DNA of 49,990 bases from Clostridia bacterium (GCA_016935835.1 JAFGQE010000069.1:1-49990), one strand, 5' to 3'. Positions 20,089 through 32,818 are shown, numbered from the stretch's first letter. Translations and numbers: made by a program. Notes: a model not told the origin generated them from the sequence alone.

Positions 20089-20760
20089 TCAATATTTTGT
20101 ATTGTTCTTCATCTCACGGCCCCAGGCGGTGTTCGCAACAGTCTTGTCCTCATCAGGAAGGTGCGAGTGGTTGTTGAAAAATTCAAGCGAGAACACGCCT
20201 GCGGCATACTTGATTTTTGTAACGGATGAGTTTTCATACCAGGCGATATGCCTGAGAGCGTCAAGCGGAAGCCCCAGCACATGGGCCACCATTACCTTGA
20301 TCACGGTGCCGTGGGAAAATACCGCTATGCTGTCGCAGCCTTTTGATTCACTGACTATTTCCATAAGCGCATCGATGCTTCTTTTTGCAAGTTCATCGAC
20401 GCTTTCCCCGTTTGGCAGCCGGGCCAGGGCGGGGCCTTCCCTCCAGAGCCTGTTTGCCTCCGGCCACCTTTCAATGATTTCCTCCCACGCGACGCCTTCC
20501 CAGTCCCCTCCGTCGATTTCATTCAGCGCGGCCATTTTTATAAATGTGCCGGCTTTTCCGGGCAAGGCGTATGATGCCGTCTCATTGGTTCTTTTCAATG
20601 TGCTCGTATATATCTTGTCAAGTTCAATATCATTGAAGAAAGAACCAAGAAGCCAGGCCTGGCGCCTTCCTTTTTCTGAAAGAGGAAGATCCGTAATCCC
20701 GTTGAATCTTCCGCTGATATTTCCCTCTGATTCCGCATGCCTTACCAAATATATGTCCAT
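20089..20760 (-). CDS. Histidine phosphatase (phosphoglycerate mutase-like) family protein
   Basis: MDIYLVRHAESEGN (RHxE/G), GGDWEGVAWEEI, VFSHGTVIK. Start could also be 20778, overlapping the pyrD stop. Confidence 0.9.
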   Translation of the reverse strand: MDIYLVRHAESEGNISGRFNGITDLPLSEKGRRQAWLLGSFFNDIELDKIYTSTLKRTNETASYALPGKAGTFIKMAALNEIDGGDWEGVAWEEIIERWPEANRLWREGPALARLPNGESVDELAKRSIDALMEIVSESKGCDSIAVFSHGTVIKVMVAHVLGLPLDALRHIAWYENSSVTKIKYAAGVFSLEFFNNHSHLPDEDKTVANTAWGREMKNNTKY

Positions 20761-20767
20761 ATTGCAT

Positions 20768-21688
20768 TTATTCTCCATTAAGTTCAAGGCACCCGGTCAG
20801 CCGGCCAATGCATTGCATCCCGTTTTCCTTCAGGTAGCATTCTATGCCATCGGCAACCTCAATGCAAGCGCGCGGATTGTTGAAATTCCAGGTTCCGACC
20901 ATTACCGCGGATGCGCCCGCTATAATAAACTGCAACGCATCCTCAGCGCTCGTTATCCCCCCCATGCCTATTATGGGTATGCCGACAGCCTTGTAAACCT
21001 CATGAACCATCCTGACCGCGACAGGCCTTATGGCGGGACCGGAGAGCCCTCCGGTATTGTTATACAGCAGCGGTCTTCTTGTATTGACATCTATCACCAT
21101 CCCGGTGATTGTGTTTATAAGGGAAACAGCGTCCGCCCCCCCGGCCTCGGCGGCCATGGCTGTCGATGAAATGTCCGAAACATTCGGGGTAAGCTTGACA
21201 ACGACCGGTTTTTTCGTCGCTTTCCTTACGGCTAAGGTTACTTCCGCCACTCCGGCGGGGGTTGATCCGAATGATATGCAGCCCTGCCTTACATTGGGGC
21301 AGGATACGTTAACCTCGATCATATCAATATCAGCTTCATCGAGCCTTTCGGCCATTTGAATATAGTCAGCCACTGAATTACCGGCTATATTCGCCATTAT
21401 TTTCAAGGAATACTTGCGCAGCCAAGGTATTTCATCCCTGATGAAGGCTTCCACGCCCGGATTCTGCAGACCCACGCTGTTGAGCATCCCCGCCGGCGTT
21501 TCGGCTATCCTTGGAGTCCTGTTTCCCGCACGTGGCTCCAGGGTCAGGCCCTTTACGGAAATCCCCCCAAGTTTGTTCAGGTCCACATACTCCCCGTATT
21601 CCCTGCCAAAACCATAGGTTCCGCTGGCCGCGATCACAGGGTTCGCCAATCTGACCCCTGCTATGCTCACTCCTGTATTTACATGCAT
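20768..21688 (-). CDS. pyrD: Dihydroorotate dehydrogenase B, catalytic subunit
   Basis: NPVIAASGTYGFGREY, EVNVSCPNVRQGC, GMGGITSAEDALQFI. Confidence 0.96.
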   Translation of the reverse strand: MHVNTGVSIAGVRLANPVIAASGTYGFGREYGEYVDLNKLGGISVKGLTLEPRAGNRTPRIAETPAGMLNSVGLQNPGVEAFIRDEIPWLRKYSLKIMANIAGNSVADYIQMAERLDEADIDMIEVNVSCPNVRQGCISFGSTPAGVAEVTLAVRKATKKPVVVKLTPNVSDISSTAMAAEAGGADAVSLINTITGMVIDVNTRRPLLYNNTGGLSGPAIRPVAVRMVHEVYKAVGIPIIGMGGITSAEDALQFIIAGASAVMVGTWNFNNPRACIEVADGIECYLKENGMQCIGRLTGCLELNGE

Positions 21689-21689
21689 G

Positions 21690-22472
21690 TCATTCCACCT
21701 CCGGGAATACTTCGAATCCGTCGAAAACAGGCCCGTCCTTGCAGACCGTTTTCCTGAGCGTGCCGTCCTTTGTCTTCACCTCGCACGAGCATACCAGGCA
21801 GGCGCCTATCCCGCATCCCATGCGTTCTTCCATGGATACCTGGCATCTTCCGCCCGCCCGGCGGACAAGTCCGGCCGCTCTTTCGGCCATTTGCACCGGA
21901 CCGCATATATATACCATGTCATATTTGCCGGGGGCGTTGTTTTTTTCAAAGACTTCCGTTATGAATCCCCTGTGTCCCGCCGACCCGTCGTCAGTTGACA
22001 AATACACATTGCATCCGCCTTCCTCGATTCCCCTGCAGGGCATCACAGCATCCGAGCACCTGTATCCCATAAAGACGTCGATTTCTATATCTCCTGATCT
22101 TTTCACCAGAAAATTCAACGGATAAATCCCGATCCCGCCTCCGACGACCGCGATTCTCCTGTAAGATTCATTGAACTCAAACCCATTGCCGAGGGGACCC
22201 ATGACATCCAGCATATCCCCCGGCCTGAAACCCGACAGCAGGCGCGTTCCCTCGCCCCTGACTTCAAACGCTATGTCGAATGTTCCCCCGGAAGCATCCG
22301 CATCCATAATGCTGATAGGCCGCCTGAGCAGCAGTTTGTTGTCCCGGGAGCACAAAACATTGACGAACTGCCCCGGCCTCGCAAGCGAAGCTATCCGTTT
22401 TTCCTCAATTCTCATCAAAAAGCTGTTCTTGCATAAATTTTCCATTGAAACAACCCTGGCATTTTCATTCAT
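21690..22472 (-). CDS. pyrK: Dihydroorotate dehydrogenase B, electron-transfer subunit
   Basis: FAD/NAD-binding reductase fold; C-terminal MEERMGCGIGACLVCSC [2Fe-2S] motif. Confidence 0.95.
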   Translation of the reverse strand: MNENARVVSMENLCKNSFLMRIEEKRIASLARPGQFVNVLCSRDNKLLLRRPISIMDADASGGTFDIAFEVRGEGTRLLSGFRPGDMLDVMGPLGNGFEFNESYRRIAVVGGGIGIYPLNFLVKRSGDIEIDVFMGYRCSDAVMPCRGIEEGGCNVYLSTDDGSAGHRGFITEVFEKNNAPGKYDMVYICGPVQMAERAAGLVRRAGGRCQVSMEERMGCGIGACLVCSCEVKTKDGTLRKTVCKDGPVFDGFEVFPEVE

Positions 22473-25400
22473 TTCAAATCCCTCTTAAGTTTGTGCAGTT
22501 CGATCGCCTCCATGTCCGCCATCCTGACATCATTGGCAAGGCACTCGACGAAAGCCCTGGCCGTGTCAAGGCAGGTAAGGCACGGGATAGTCGTCTCAAC
22601 CGCCTTCCGCCTGATCCGAAAACCATCCGTCAGCGGTTTTCTTCCTTTCGTAGGAGTATTTATGACGGCGCACAGGGAATCCGATTCCATCAGGTCCAGC
22701 ACATTGCCCTTGCCCTCCCCGATCTTCCGGACCACATTGGTGGCTATGCCCCGCCTGTTCAGCGCCGCGGCGGTCTTCGCCGTTCCATAAAGCTTGTATC
22801 CCATTTTCTCGAGCTTCTCCGCAATCGGAACTATCTCCACCCTGTCCGTATGCCTGACAGTCAGCAGGACGGCCTTCCTGTCCCTGTGTATAACCATTCC
22901 CGAGGCAAGCAAACCCTTGAATATCGCATCATTTAGATTTTGCGATATGCCAAGGACCTCGCCGGTTGATTTCATCTCCGGTCCCAGCGTTGCGTCAAGG
23001 TCCGGCAGTTTGTCGAATGAGAACACCGGCACCTTCACTGCATAATAATCCCCGTCCGGATACAGCCCGGTTCCATAACCGAAGTCCGAAAGCCTCCCGC
23101 CCATCGCCATATGGGCGGCCATCCTTATCATCGGGATCCCCGTCACCTTGCTGATGTATGGAACAGTCCTGCTCGACCGGGGGTTGACCTCGATTACATA
23201 GACCCTTTCGTTGTGAACCACATACTGGATGTTTACGGTCCCGATTATTTTCAGGGCTGCGGCCAGTCTTCGCGTATACCCGACTATCTCATCCTTTATT
23301 TTTTGACTGAGCGTCACCGGCGGATAAATGGAGATGCTGTCCCCGGAGTGCACGCCCGCCCGCTCCAAATGTTCCATGATTCCGGGTATCAGGATATCGT
23401 GCCCGTCGCATATCGCATCAACCTCAACTTCCCGTCCCATCATGTATTTATCGACAAGGATGGGATGCTCCTGCCTGTCCATGTGTATGATCTTCATATA
23501 TTCAAGGATGTCTTCGTCGCTGTAAGCTATCTCCATGCCCTTGCCGCCCAGCACGTATGAAGGCCTTACCAAAACCGGATATATCAGCTCATTGGCCGCG
23601 GCGACCGCTTCCTCCGCCGAATTCACGCTTTTGGCCTCAGGCCTTGGTATGCCAGCTTTTTCAAGCACTTTCTCGAATTTCGCCCTGTCCTCGGCGGCAT
23701 CCATTGATTCGGGCGAGGTTCCCATGATCGGAACCCCCATTCCGGCCAGCGCATCGGTTAGTTTGATGGCCGTCTGCCCCCCGAACTGAACGATTGCGCC
23801 GTCGGGTTTCTCGGTATCGACGATATTTGCGACATCCTCCTCTGTCAGCGGCTCGAAGTAAAGCCTGTCGGCCGTGTCAAAGTCCGTGCTGACGGTCTCC
23901 GGGTTGCTGTTCACTATAACCGCCTCATATCCCATTTCCTTAAGGGCCCAGACGCAGTGGACGCTGCAGTAATCGAACTCGATTCCCTGCCCTATCCGTA
24001 TGGGGCCCGAGCCCACGACAAGTATTTTCTTTCTGCCGCCTGGCCTTGATTCGTTCTCCTCGTCATATGTGGAGTAATAATACGGGGTCGCGGCTTCGAA
24101 TTCCGCCGCGCAGGTGTCGACCATGCGAAATGCCGCGCATATGCCCTGCTCCATGCGTCTCTCCCTGACCGTGGCAGGGGTTGAACCTGTGAACGACGCT
24201 ATCGCACGGTCCGCAAAGCCCATGCGCTTCAGGTCCTGCATTTCCCCGGCCGAGATATCGTGAAGCTTCATTCCCTTTAGTTTTTCTTCCCTGTCGACTA
24301 TATTCCTTATCTTCTCGAGAAAGAATCTGTCGACCCTGGTCTTTTCGAATATGGCATCCACCGCCATTCCTTTTCTGATCGCACCCGCCAGGACGAAAAG
24401 GCGCATGTCCTCCACCGTGCCCAGGGCCTTTTCAATCTCCTCCGCGGACATGGCGGATACGATCGGCAGGTCGAACGAATACATGTCCAGTTCCAGCGAA
24501 CGCACGGCCTTTAAAAGCGCCGCCTCAAGGCTGTTGCCTATCGCCATAACCTCGCCCGTCGCCTTCATCTGCGTACCCAGCGTCCTTTTGGCGTGAACGA
24601 ATTTGTCAAACGGCCACTTCGGTATTTTCACAACCACATAATCAAGGGCCGGCTCAAAGCATGCGAACGTCTTTCCCGTGACCGAATTCCTTATTTCATC
24701 CAGCCCGTAGCCAATCGCTATCTTTGTAGCGACTTTCGCAATGGGATAGCCCGTGGCCTTGGAAGCCAGCGCCGAGGAACGGCTTACCCTTGGGTTGACC
24801 TCGATGACCGCATATTCGAAGCTGTCAGGATTCAATGCGAACTGGACGTTGCACCCGCCCTCGATTCCAAGCTCGGATATTATATCGAGCGCCGCCGTCC
24901 TCAGCATCTGGTATTCCCTGTCCGATAATGTCTGGGAAGGCGCGACCACCACGCTGTCACCCGTGTGCACCCCGACGGGATCTATGTTTTCCATATTGCA
25001 TACGGACAATACGTTGCCCTTGCCGTCGCGCATGACCTCATATTCGATTTCCTTCCAGCCCGATATGCATTTCTCGACCAATATCTGGGTCGTCCTGCTG
25101 TATCTCAGGCCTTTTGCAGCTATGTCGGCCAGACCGGCATCATCGTATGCAATCCCTCCCCCGGTCCCCCCCATTGTGTATGCGGGGCGCACTATGACGG
25201 GATATTCCTTTTCATTGGCGAATTCCAGGGCGTCCTTGAGCGTTTCCACCACCCGGCTCGCTATCACGGGCTGGCCTATCCTGTTCATCGCATCCTTGAA
25301 TTCCTGCCTGTCCTCCGCCATTTTTATAGCCTTTACAGCCGTTCCAAGCAGCCTTACCCCCATCTGGTCCAGATAGCCGCTTTCGGCGGCCTCCATGGCC

Positions 25401-25693
25401 AGGTTCAGTCCCGTCTGCCCCCCGAGCGTCGGCAGGATGCTGTCGGGTCTCTCGGCTTCGATGACTTTTTTAAGCATCGCAAGGTTAAGCGGTTCTATAT
25501 ATACTTTGTCGGCGATGTCCGTATCGGTCATTATTGTGGCCGGGTTGCTGTTGAGAAGGACGGTTTCGATTCCCTCTTCCCTCAGCGCCCGGCAGGCCTG
25601 TGTCCCCGCGTAGTCAAACTCCGCGGCCTGTCCTATGATTATGGGACCCGATCCAATGACCAGCACTTTCCTTATGTCGTTTCTCTTAGGCAT
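22469..25693 (-). CDS. carB: Carbamoyl-phosphate synthase large subunit
   Basis: Two ATP-grasp halves (VIGSGPIIIGQAAEFDYAGTQA and VVGSGPIRIGQGIEFDYCSVH). Confidence 0.98.
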   Translation of the reverse strand: MPKRNDIRKVLVIGSGPIIIGQAAEFDYAGTQACRALREEGIETVLLNSNPATIMTDTDIADKVYIEPLNLAMLKKVIEAERPDSILPTLGGQTGLNLAMEAAESGYLDQMGVRLLGTAVKAIKMAEDRQEFKDAMNRIGQPVIASRVVETLKDALEFANEKEYPVIVRPAYTMGGTGGGIAYDDAGLADIAAKGLRYSRTTQILVEKCISGWKEIEYEVMRDGKGNVLSVCNMENIDPVGVHTGDSVVVAPSQTLSDREYQMLRTAALDIISELGIEGGCNVQFALNPDSFEYAVIEVNPRVSRSSALASKATGYPIAKVATKIAIGYGLDEIRNSVTGKTFACFEPALDYVVVKIPKWPFDKFVHAKRTLGTQMKATGEVMAIGNSLEAALLKAVRSLELDMYSFDLPIVSAMSAEEIEKALGTVEDMRLFVLAGAIRKGMAVDAIFEKTRVDRFFLEKIRNIVDREEKLKGMKLHDISAGEMQDLKRMGFADRAIASFTGSTPATVRERRMEQGICAAFRMVDTCAAEFEAATPYYYSTYDEENESRPGGRKKILVVGSGPIRIGQGIEFDYCSVHCVWALKEMGYEAVIVNSNPETVSTDFDTADRLYFEPLTEEDVANIVDTEKPDGAIVQFGGQTAIKLTDALAGMGVPIMGTSPESMDAAEDRAKFEKVLEKAGIPRPEAKSVNSAEEAVAAANELIYPVLVRPSYVLGGKGMEIAYSDEDILEYMKIIHMDRQEHPILVDKYMMGREVEVDAICDGHDILIPGIMEHLERAGVHSGDSISIYPPVTLSQKIKDEIVGYTRRLAAALKIIGTVNIQYVVHNERVYVIEVNPRSSRTVPYISKVTGIPMIRMAAHMAMGGRLSDFGYGTGLYPDGDYYAVKVPVFSFDKLPDLDATLGPEMKSTGEVLGISQNLNDAIFKGLLASGMVIHRDRKAVLLTVRHTDRVEIVPIAEKLEKMGYKLYGTAKTAAALNRRGIATNVVRKIGEGKGNVLDLMESDSLCAVINTPTKGRKPLTDGFRIRRKAVETTIPCLTCLDTARAFVECLANDVRMADMEAIELHKLKRDLK

Positions 25694-26786
25694 CTTGTTT
25701 TTCCTTTAATTTATAATCATTCATCATTTCCGTGAATTCATCGAACAGATATGCGGTGTCGCCCGGCCCGGGCGAAGCCTCTGGATGAAACTGCACCGAA
25801 AACATCGGAATTCCCATGTACCTGATCCCTTCCACGGTCATATCGTTCATGTTCACATGCGTTATGCATGCCGTCCCGGCTCCAAGCGAATCTGCCAGCA
25901 CCGTATATCCGTGATTCTGGCTCGTGATGTACGTCCTGTCCCTGGCGACGTCCTTAACGGGATGATTGCATCCCCTGTGGCCGTACCTGAGTTTCCCGGT
26001 ATCCCCTCCCATGGCCAGGGCAGCCAGCTGATGGCCCAGGCAAATGGCGAATATCGGAATCCTTCCAGCCATTTTCCTGATATTTTCAATCTCAACGCGG
26101 CAATCCTTTGGATCCCCAGGTCCGTTTGAAAGCATCACACCGTCGAACTTTCCGCCCAGCAATTCATCGGCGCTTGTATCCGCCGGGAAAACGGTGACTT
26201 TTATGCCTCTTTTCAGAAGCGACCTGACTATATTTCTCTTTACGCCGTAATCCAGTACCGCCGCATGGAGTCCGCACGCCCCCGTTTCAGGGACATGCTC
26301 AACGGGACGGGACAAGGTGACTTCATCCACGGGGTTGCAAAGTGTGAAGCCAGCCGCCATCCTTGCCGCGGCCTCATCCGAAAAACCTTCAGGAACAATG
26401 ACCCCCTTCATCGTTCCCTTTTCCCTCAGTATCTTCGTAAGCTTCCTTGTATCTATTCCGTATAATCCGGGGATCCCCTGTTTTGCGAGATATTCGCCGA
26501 GAGTCCCCGCGCTTCTGAAATTGCTTGGTTTTTCGCAGCGTTCCCTTGTTATGAATCCCCTGACAAAAGATTTATGCGATTCAAAATCGTCTTTGTTTAT
26601 GCCATAATTCCCGATCAGCGGATAAGTCATCGCGACTATCTGCCCGCAATACGAGGGATCCGTGAGAATCTCCTGATATCCCGTCATTCCCGTATTGAAG
26701 ACAACCTCGCCTATGGCGATGCCATCGCCCCCATAGGATTCGCCCGCGAAACGGGTTTTGTCCTCCAGTATCAATACAGCCTTCAA
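25686..26786 (-). CDS. carA: Carbamoyl-phosphate synthase small subunit
   Basis: GMTGYQEILTDPSYCGQIV; FAICLGHQLAALA amidotransferase motif. Confidence 0.97.
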   Translation of the reverse strand: MKAVLILEDKTRFAGESYGGDGIAIGEVVFNTGMTGYQEILTDPSYCGQIVAMTYPLIGNYGINKDDFESHKSFVRGFITRERCEKPSNFRSAGTLGEYLAKQGIPGLYGIDTRKLTKILREKGTMKGVIVPEGFSDEAAARMAAGFTLCNPVDEVTLSRPVEHVPETGACGLHAAVLDYGVKRNIVRSLLKRGIKVTVFPADTSADELLGGKFDGVMLSNGPGDPKDCRVEIENIRKMAGRIPIFAICLGHQLAALAMGGDTGKLRYGHRGCNHPVKDVARDRTYITSQNHGYTVLADSLGAGTACITHVNMNDMTVEGIRYMGIPMFSVQFHPEASPGPGDTAYLFDEFTEMMNDYKLKEKQDA

Positions 26787-26787
26787 G

Positions 26788-27696
26788 TCATTCTCCTTTA
26801 ATATTTTCTTTACCGATTGCCGCGGACAATGCGTTCTTCATATGAATCGCCTCATCCCTCGCCGCCTCCGCGAACCGTTCATGCGAAAAGATTCCCTTCA
26901 GTCTGTCCGATTCCCATGCGCACATTATTCCCCTGGATGAATTCACAACCGCCCCGTTGCCGTTTTCGTCGAATCCATTCGCAACATCCGCCGCGCCGCC
27001 TCCCTGGGTTCCGTACCCGGGCACCAGCAGGAACGATGCGGGCATCGCATTCCTGAGCCTTTTCAATTCGTCCGGATAGGTCGCCCCGGCAACAGCCCCG
27101 ACGGAATTGTAGCCGTGCGACCCCACAAGACCGTCGCCCCAGCCGTTCACCATTTCCGCCATCTTTTCAAACACTGTCATTCCATCGCTGAGTTTCAAAT
27201 CCTGGATCTCATGCGAGGACGGGTTGCTTGTCTTTACAAGTATGAATATGCCTTTTCCATAACACTTGCATGCATCAATGAAGGGCCTGACGCCGTCGCT
27301 GCCAAGATATGCGTTGACCGTAAGCGCATCCGCCGCAAAATGCCCGTCGGAGAGATACGCCCCGGCATAGGCCGCAGCCGTGCTTCCGATGTCGTTTCTC
27401 TTGGCATCCAGGATCACAACCATGCCCCTGCCCTTTGCATATGCCATGCTTTTCTGAAGCACGGCGATTCCCGCCGGACCGAGCAATTCATAATATGCGG
27501 ACTGGAATTTTACCACCGGAATTATATCCGAAAGGATGTCAATGAGCCTTTCATTGAATAAAAGCACCGAATCAGCATCATTCCCGGCCTTTTCCCGTAT
27601 AGAATCAGGAATATATTCAACCCTGGGGTCAAGCCCCAGCGCGGTCGGGTTTCCCGATTTCTCTATCTTTTCATATATAAGGTCTGCAAATATCAT
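26788..27696 (-). CDS. pyrF: Orotidine 5'-phosphate decarboxylase (PyrF type 2)
   Basis: ALGLDPRVEYIP, VILDAKRNDIGSTAAAYA. Confidence 0.95.
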   Translation of the reverse strand: MIFADLIYEKIEKSGNPTALGLDPRVEYIPDSIREKAGNDADSVLLFNERLIDILSDIIPVVKFQSAYYELLGPAGIAVLQKSMAYAKGRGMVVILDAKRNDIGSTAAAYAGAYLSDGHFAADALTVNAYLGSDGVRPFIDACKCYGKGIFILVKTSNPSSHEIQDLKLSDGMTVFEKMAEMVNGWGDGLVGSHGYNSVGAVAGATYPDELKRLRNAMPASFLLVPGYGTQGGGAADVANGFDENGNGAVVNSSRGIMCAWESDRLKGIFSHERFAEAARDEAIHMKNALSAAIGKENIKGE

Positions 27697-28956
27697 TTGT
27701 CCCTCCGGTATGCCGTCCCGCCGTTCACAATGGTCATCAATATTCTGCCGTGGAGTTGTTTTCCATTGAAGGGGGTATTCCTTCCCTTTGAAAGGAATTT
27801 CGACGAATCAACCGTGATTGCAGCCGACAAGTCCGCAATAGTCAGATCGGCCGGCGCCCCCGGGCGTAATCCGCCTGTGTATCTGTTCAGGAACCTTGCC
27901 GGAAGCCGGCTCATCAGGTCGACCAGCCTCCCCAGGGAAATCGCTCCTGTCATTACAAGATTTGTGTATGCCGCTGAGAAAGCGGTCTCGAAACCCGATA
28001 TGCCGTTGGCGGCGAACTGGAACTCGACATTCTTTTCATCCTCATGATGCGGCGCATGGTCCGTCGCTATGAAGTCCACCGTGCCGTCCCTCAATGCCTC
28101 TATGACGGCCAGCCGGTCCTTTTCGTTTCTCAGCGGCGGGTTCACCTTAGCATACGGGTTGAAGCCCTCGCATTCATCCTCCGTCAGGCTGAAATAATGG
28201 GGACAGGTCTCGCATGTGACCCTGACGCCCCTTGCCTTGGCCGCCCTTATAATTCCGGCCGATCCCCCGGTGCTTATGTGTGCGATATGCACCGGCACCC
28301 CCGTGCATTCACTCAGCAGCACGTCCCTTGCAACCTGAATTTCCTCAGCCGCAGCCGGTATCCCCTTGAGCCCCAGCGACGTGGAGACAAATCCATCGTT
28401 CATCGCCCCGCCTTCAGAAAGGCTCATTTCCTCGCAGTGGGATATCACGGGAAGGCCGAATCCGGATGCATACTCCAGCGCCTTCTTCATTATATCCGCG
28501 CTTTCAACCGGTTTTCCGTCATCGGACACCGCGACCGCGCCCGCCTGCTTCATGAATCCCATCTCCGCAAGCCGGGTCCCTTCGGAACCCTTTGTGATGC
28601 TTCCTATGGGATATACTTTTACGCATCCCTTTTCGGACGCCCTGTCCAGGATAAGCCTGATGACCGAGTCGTTGTCAGCCACGGGATTAGTATTTGGCAT
28701 GCACGCCACCGAGGTGAATCCCCCGGCTGCCGCAGCTTTTGTTCCCGACTCAATGTCCTCTTTGTATTCGTAGCCGGGTTCCCTGAGATGGCAATGCGCG
28801 TCGAAGAAGCCCGGGAAAACATGCAGTCCCCCGGCGTCAACCTCTTCCATGCCAATGGAGTCAATCGACGGGGCGACTTCCTTGATCACCACGCCCTCGA
28901 TCAATATATCGTATATGCCGTCGAGTCCGTTGGCCGGATCCACGACATGACCTGAT

Positions 28957-28973
<17 letters not shown>
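27693..28973 (-). CDS. pyrC: Dihydroorotase
   Basis: GFFDAHCHLREPGYEYKEDIESGTKAAAAGGFT, IATDHAPHHEDEK. Confidence 0.96.
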
Positions 28974-30625
<1,652 letters not shown>

Positions 30626-30645
30626 TTAAAGGAATTCTTGAAATG

Positions 30646-30674
30646 ATGATACCATATCGCGCAACAGTGTTCAA
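30646..30674 (-). promoter_or_regulatory. pyr operon promoter
   Basis: Minus strand TTGAAC - 17 nt - TATCAT. Confidence 0.8.
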
Positions 30675-30713
30675 GAAAAAATTTATGCAATCCTGCAGCC
30701 CTTTGGTTAATTC

Positions 30714-30771
30714 CCGGGTTTAATCCCAGGGCGGACCCCGCACGGGGCCATGCCGTCGGGATTACTCCCGG
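30714..30771. repeat. Large inverted repeat between the pyr promoter and the glycosidase 3' end
   Basis: CCGGGTTTAATCCC / GGGATTACTCCCGG (12/14 complementary) with nested CCCC-GCAC-GGGG. Confidence 0.6.
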
Positions 30772-30778
30772 ATGCTTT

Positions 30779-32818
30779 TCAGGACTGCATTACAGGGATG
30801 GCTATCACCTCATATTCATCAAGCCGGGACAACCGGAACCGCGCCTCCTTGTCCTTGAGGGAGACATCCTCAAGCGTTCCTCCCCTCGCAGCCTCAATTG
30901 AAAGGGGCTCGTGTCCAAGGCTAAGCCTTATTTCCAGATCGTACAGAGGAACCGTTCTTTCAACAGGCCTTGTCATCGCACCAGTAAGATTAATCATATG
31001 AAGGACATACAGCCCGTCCCTGCGCCGGAGCACCATTTCGACAAGCCCCGGGCAATCGCACCTGACGACAGGGTCGCTGAATCTTTCCACTATGTTTTTG
31101 ATAATCCGCGCATAGTCGGCATGGGACCTGTCAGCATAGCACACTCCGAAGGCACCGGTTATATAGACGCTGTGCCCCTTGCCGTATTCATTGAGTATTA
31201 TGCCGGGAAATCCTTTGGTTGGAAGCGGCGCATAGACGCCCGGCATCGGATCCAGCGACGTTGATACTGTTTTCGCTCCTTCGGACACAACGCATTCCAT
31301 TGATAACAATGGATTGGGCAGAAGTTTTGCCCAAAGTCCCTCGAAAAGCCAGGGGCAATCCCCCGTCAGTTGGTAGGCGGTGCCATTGTGCGGATAGCAA
31401 ACGGTTTTTTCAACGGATTCTATTCCCATTATTCCGGCAAGCGCCGGTTTTTCCAGCCTTTTGCCCTGTCCGTCATAGAACCCGGTGTCGAAGGTCGCGC
31501 ATATGCTGCCGCCGTTTCTTACATATTCAGCCAGGGCCCTGGCCGTCCCCGGGTCCATGCAGGCGCAGTCCGGGAGTATGACAAGCCCGTACCGTGACAG
31601 TCCGCCGGCCGCCGCCGCCTCGTCGATGATGTCGAACTGAATGTGCGCCCGTGTGAGGATATCGTAGAAACCCATCAGCTCGGCATAATGGTCCCCGAGG
31701 TTTTTGCCATCGGCCGCCCTGCCATCGGTGAAATCGCTTTGCTCCACGCTTGCGGAATAGTTGTTGGCGGTGTCCTGCGACCACATGAGCGCCACTTTCG
31801 CATATGTTTTTGACTTTCTGAACAGATGGGAATTGGCATTTACGAAGCCGTTGAACAAAACCGAGGCGCGCGCCCCGGGGGAATCCTTGAAGCGCGATGC
31901 CGAACCGCTCATGCCGTACCATACATTGGACCCGTTGGCACAGGCCTGCGCATGCAGCAGCGTGGTCTCAGCGCCGCCATGCATATAATATGCAAGGCTT
32001 GATTGGTTTCCAAGGACGAATGTCACGGTCGGCTTGTCCCCTGCGATCGTCTCGATATGCTTTGCCTTCGAGCCGACCGACCAAAGCGACGTCGCATGGT
32101 CCGCGCGAACGAAACCGCCCTCCGCGCCTATCATGTCGACATAAGGCTCCACCTTCCTGCTGTTGCTCCCTGTTATATCGGCCCGCAGGGCGGAATTGTT
32201 CATGTAAAGGAGTATCCCAGGATTGGCTTCCTTGACGATAGCATTGGTTTTCCTTATGAATTCGGTTACCGAATCAACGCGCATCGCCTGCCGTTCCATC
32301 CTGGTGCCTTTTTCAATCGATTTCCCGAAGCGCTTAACAAAAAGCTCCCGGCAGGTTTCACAGAAACATCCGTCTTCCCTCATCACGGGCCCGTCGAGGA
32401 AAATGCCATCGACGGGATGCCTGCAGAGATTCCTTATGTTCGAGGCGAAATCATCAAACCAGCCTCCGTTTACGCAGTTCAGATAATATATGGAATAAGC
32501 CGGCATGGGACTGCCGTCGCTTTTTCGCTGCATCCAGTCCGGGTGCCGGTCAACGATTTCCTGTGTAAGGCAATGCGTGTTGTAATATATTATTTCCCTT
32601 ATTCCGTGCCCAGCGGCTTCTTTCAGATACGCGTCAAGCCTCGTGCCGTGCCGGGCTTCATCATAATACGCCATATGCCCCCTGCCGGTCAGATGAAGCA
32701 GCTGCTCCGTGTTGAAGCCCGACTTCGCAACGTATTCGTTGAGGGTCCAGCTGTCGTCATCCTCGAATTTGCACTGCACCGCCGAAATCAAAAGCGGCGC
32801 ATTCTTCCACCATTCCAT
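30779..32818 (-). CDS. Putative glycoside hydrolase (GHL6-like TIM barrel plus beta-galactosidase-trimerisation-like domain)
   Basis: TIM-barrel-like N-terminus, IFLDGPVMREDGCFCETCRELF, Rossmann-like SRYGLVILPDCACMDPGTARALAEYVRNGGSICATFDTGFYD. No signal peptide. Confidence 0.75.
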   Translation of the reverse strand: MEWWKNAPLLISAVQCKFEDDDSWTLNEYVAKSGFNTEQLLHLTGRGHMAYYDEARHGTRLDAYLKEAAGHGIREIIYYNTHCLTQEIVDRHPDWMQRKSDGSPMPAYSIYYLNCVNGGWFDDFASNIRNLCRHPVDGIFLDGPVMREDGCFCETCRELFVKRFGKSIEKGTRMERQAMRVDSVTEFIRKTNAIVKEANPGILLYMNNSALRADITGSNSRKVEPYVDMIGAEGGFVRADHATSLWSVGSKAKHIETIAGDKPTVTFVLGNQSSLAYYMHGGAETTLLHAQACANGSNVWYGMSGSASRFKDSPGARASVLFNGFVNANSHLFRKSKTYAKVALMWSQDTANNYSASVEQSDFTDGRAADGKNLGDHYAELMGFYDILTRAHIQFDIIDEAAAAGGLSRYGLVILPDCACMDPGTARALAEYVRNGGSICATFDTGFYDGQGKRLEKPALAGIMGIESVEKTVCYPHNGTAYQLTGDCPWLFEGLWAKLLPNPLLSMECVVSEGAKTVSTSLDPMPGVYAPLPTKGFPGIILNEYGKGHSVYITGAFGVCYADRSHADYARIIKNIVERFSDPVVRCDCPGLVEMVLRRRDGLYVLHMINLTGAMTRPVERTVPLYDLEIRLSLGHEPLSIEAARGGTLEDVSLKDKEARFRLSRLDEYEVIAIPVMQS

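Noticed and set aside
20102-21169. 355-aa plus-strand ORF
   Set aside because: Antisense to the histidine phosphatase and pyrD; low-complexity Ser-rich shadow translation.
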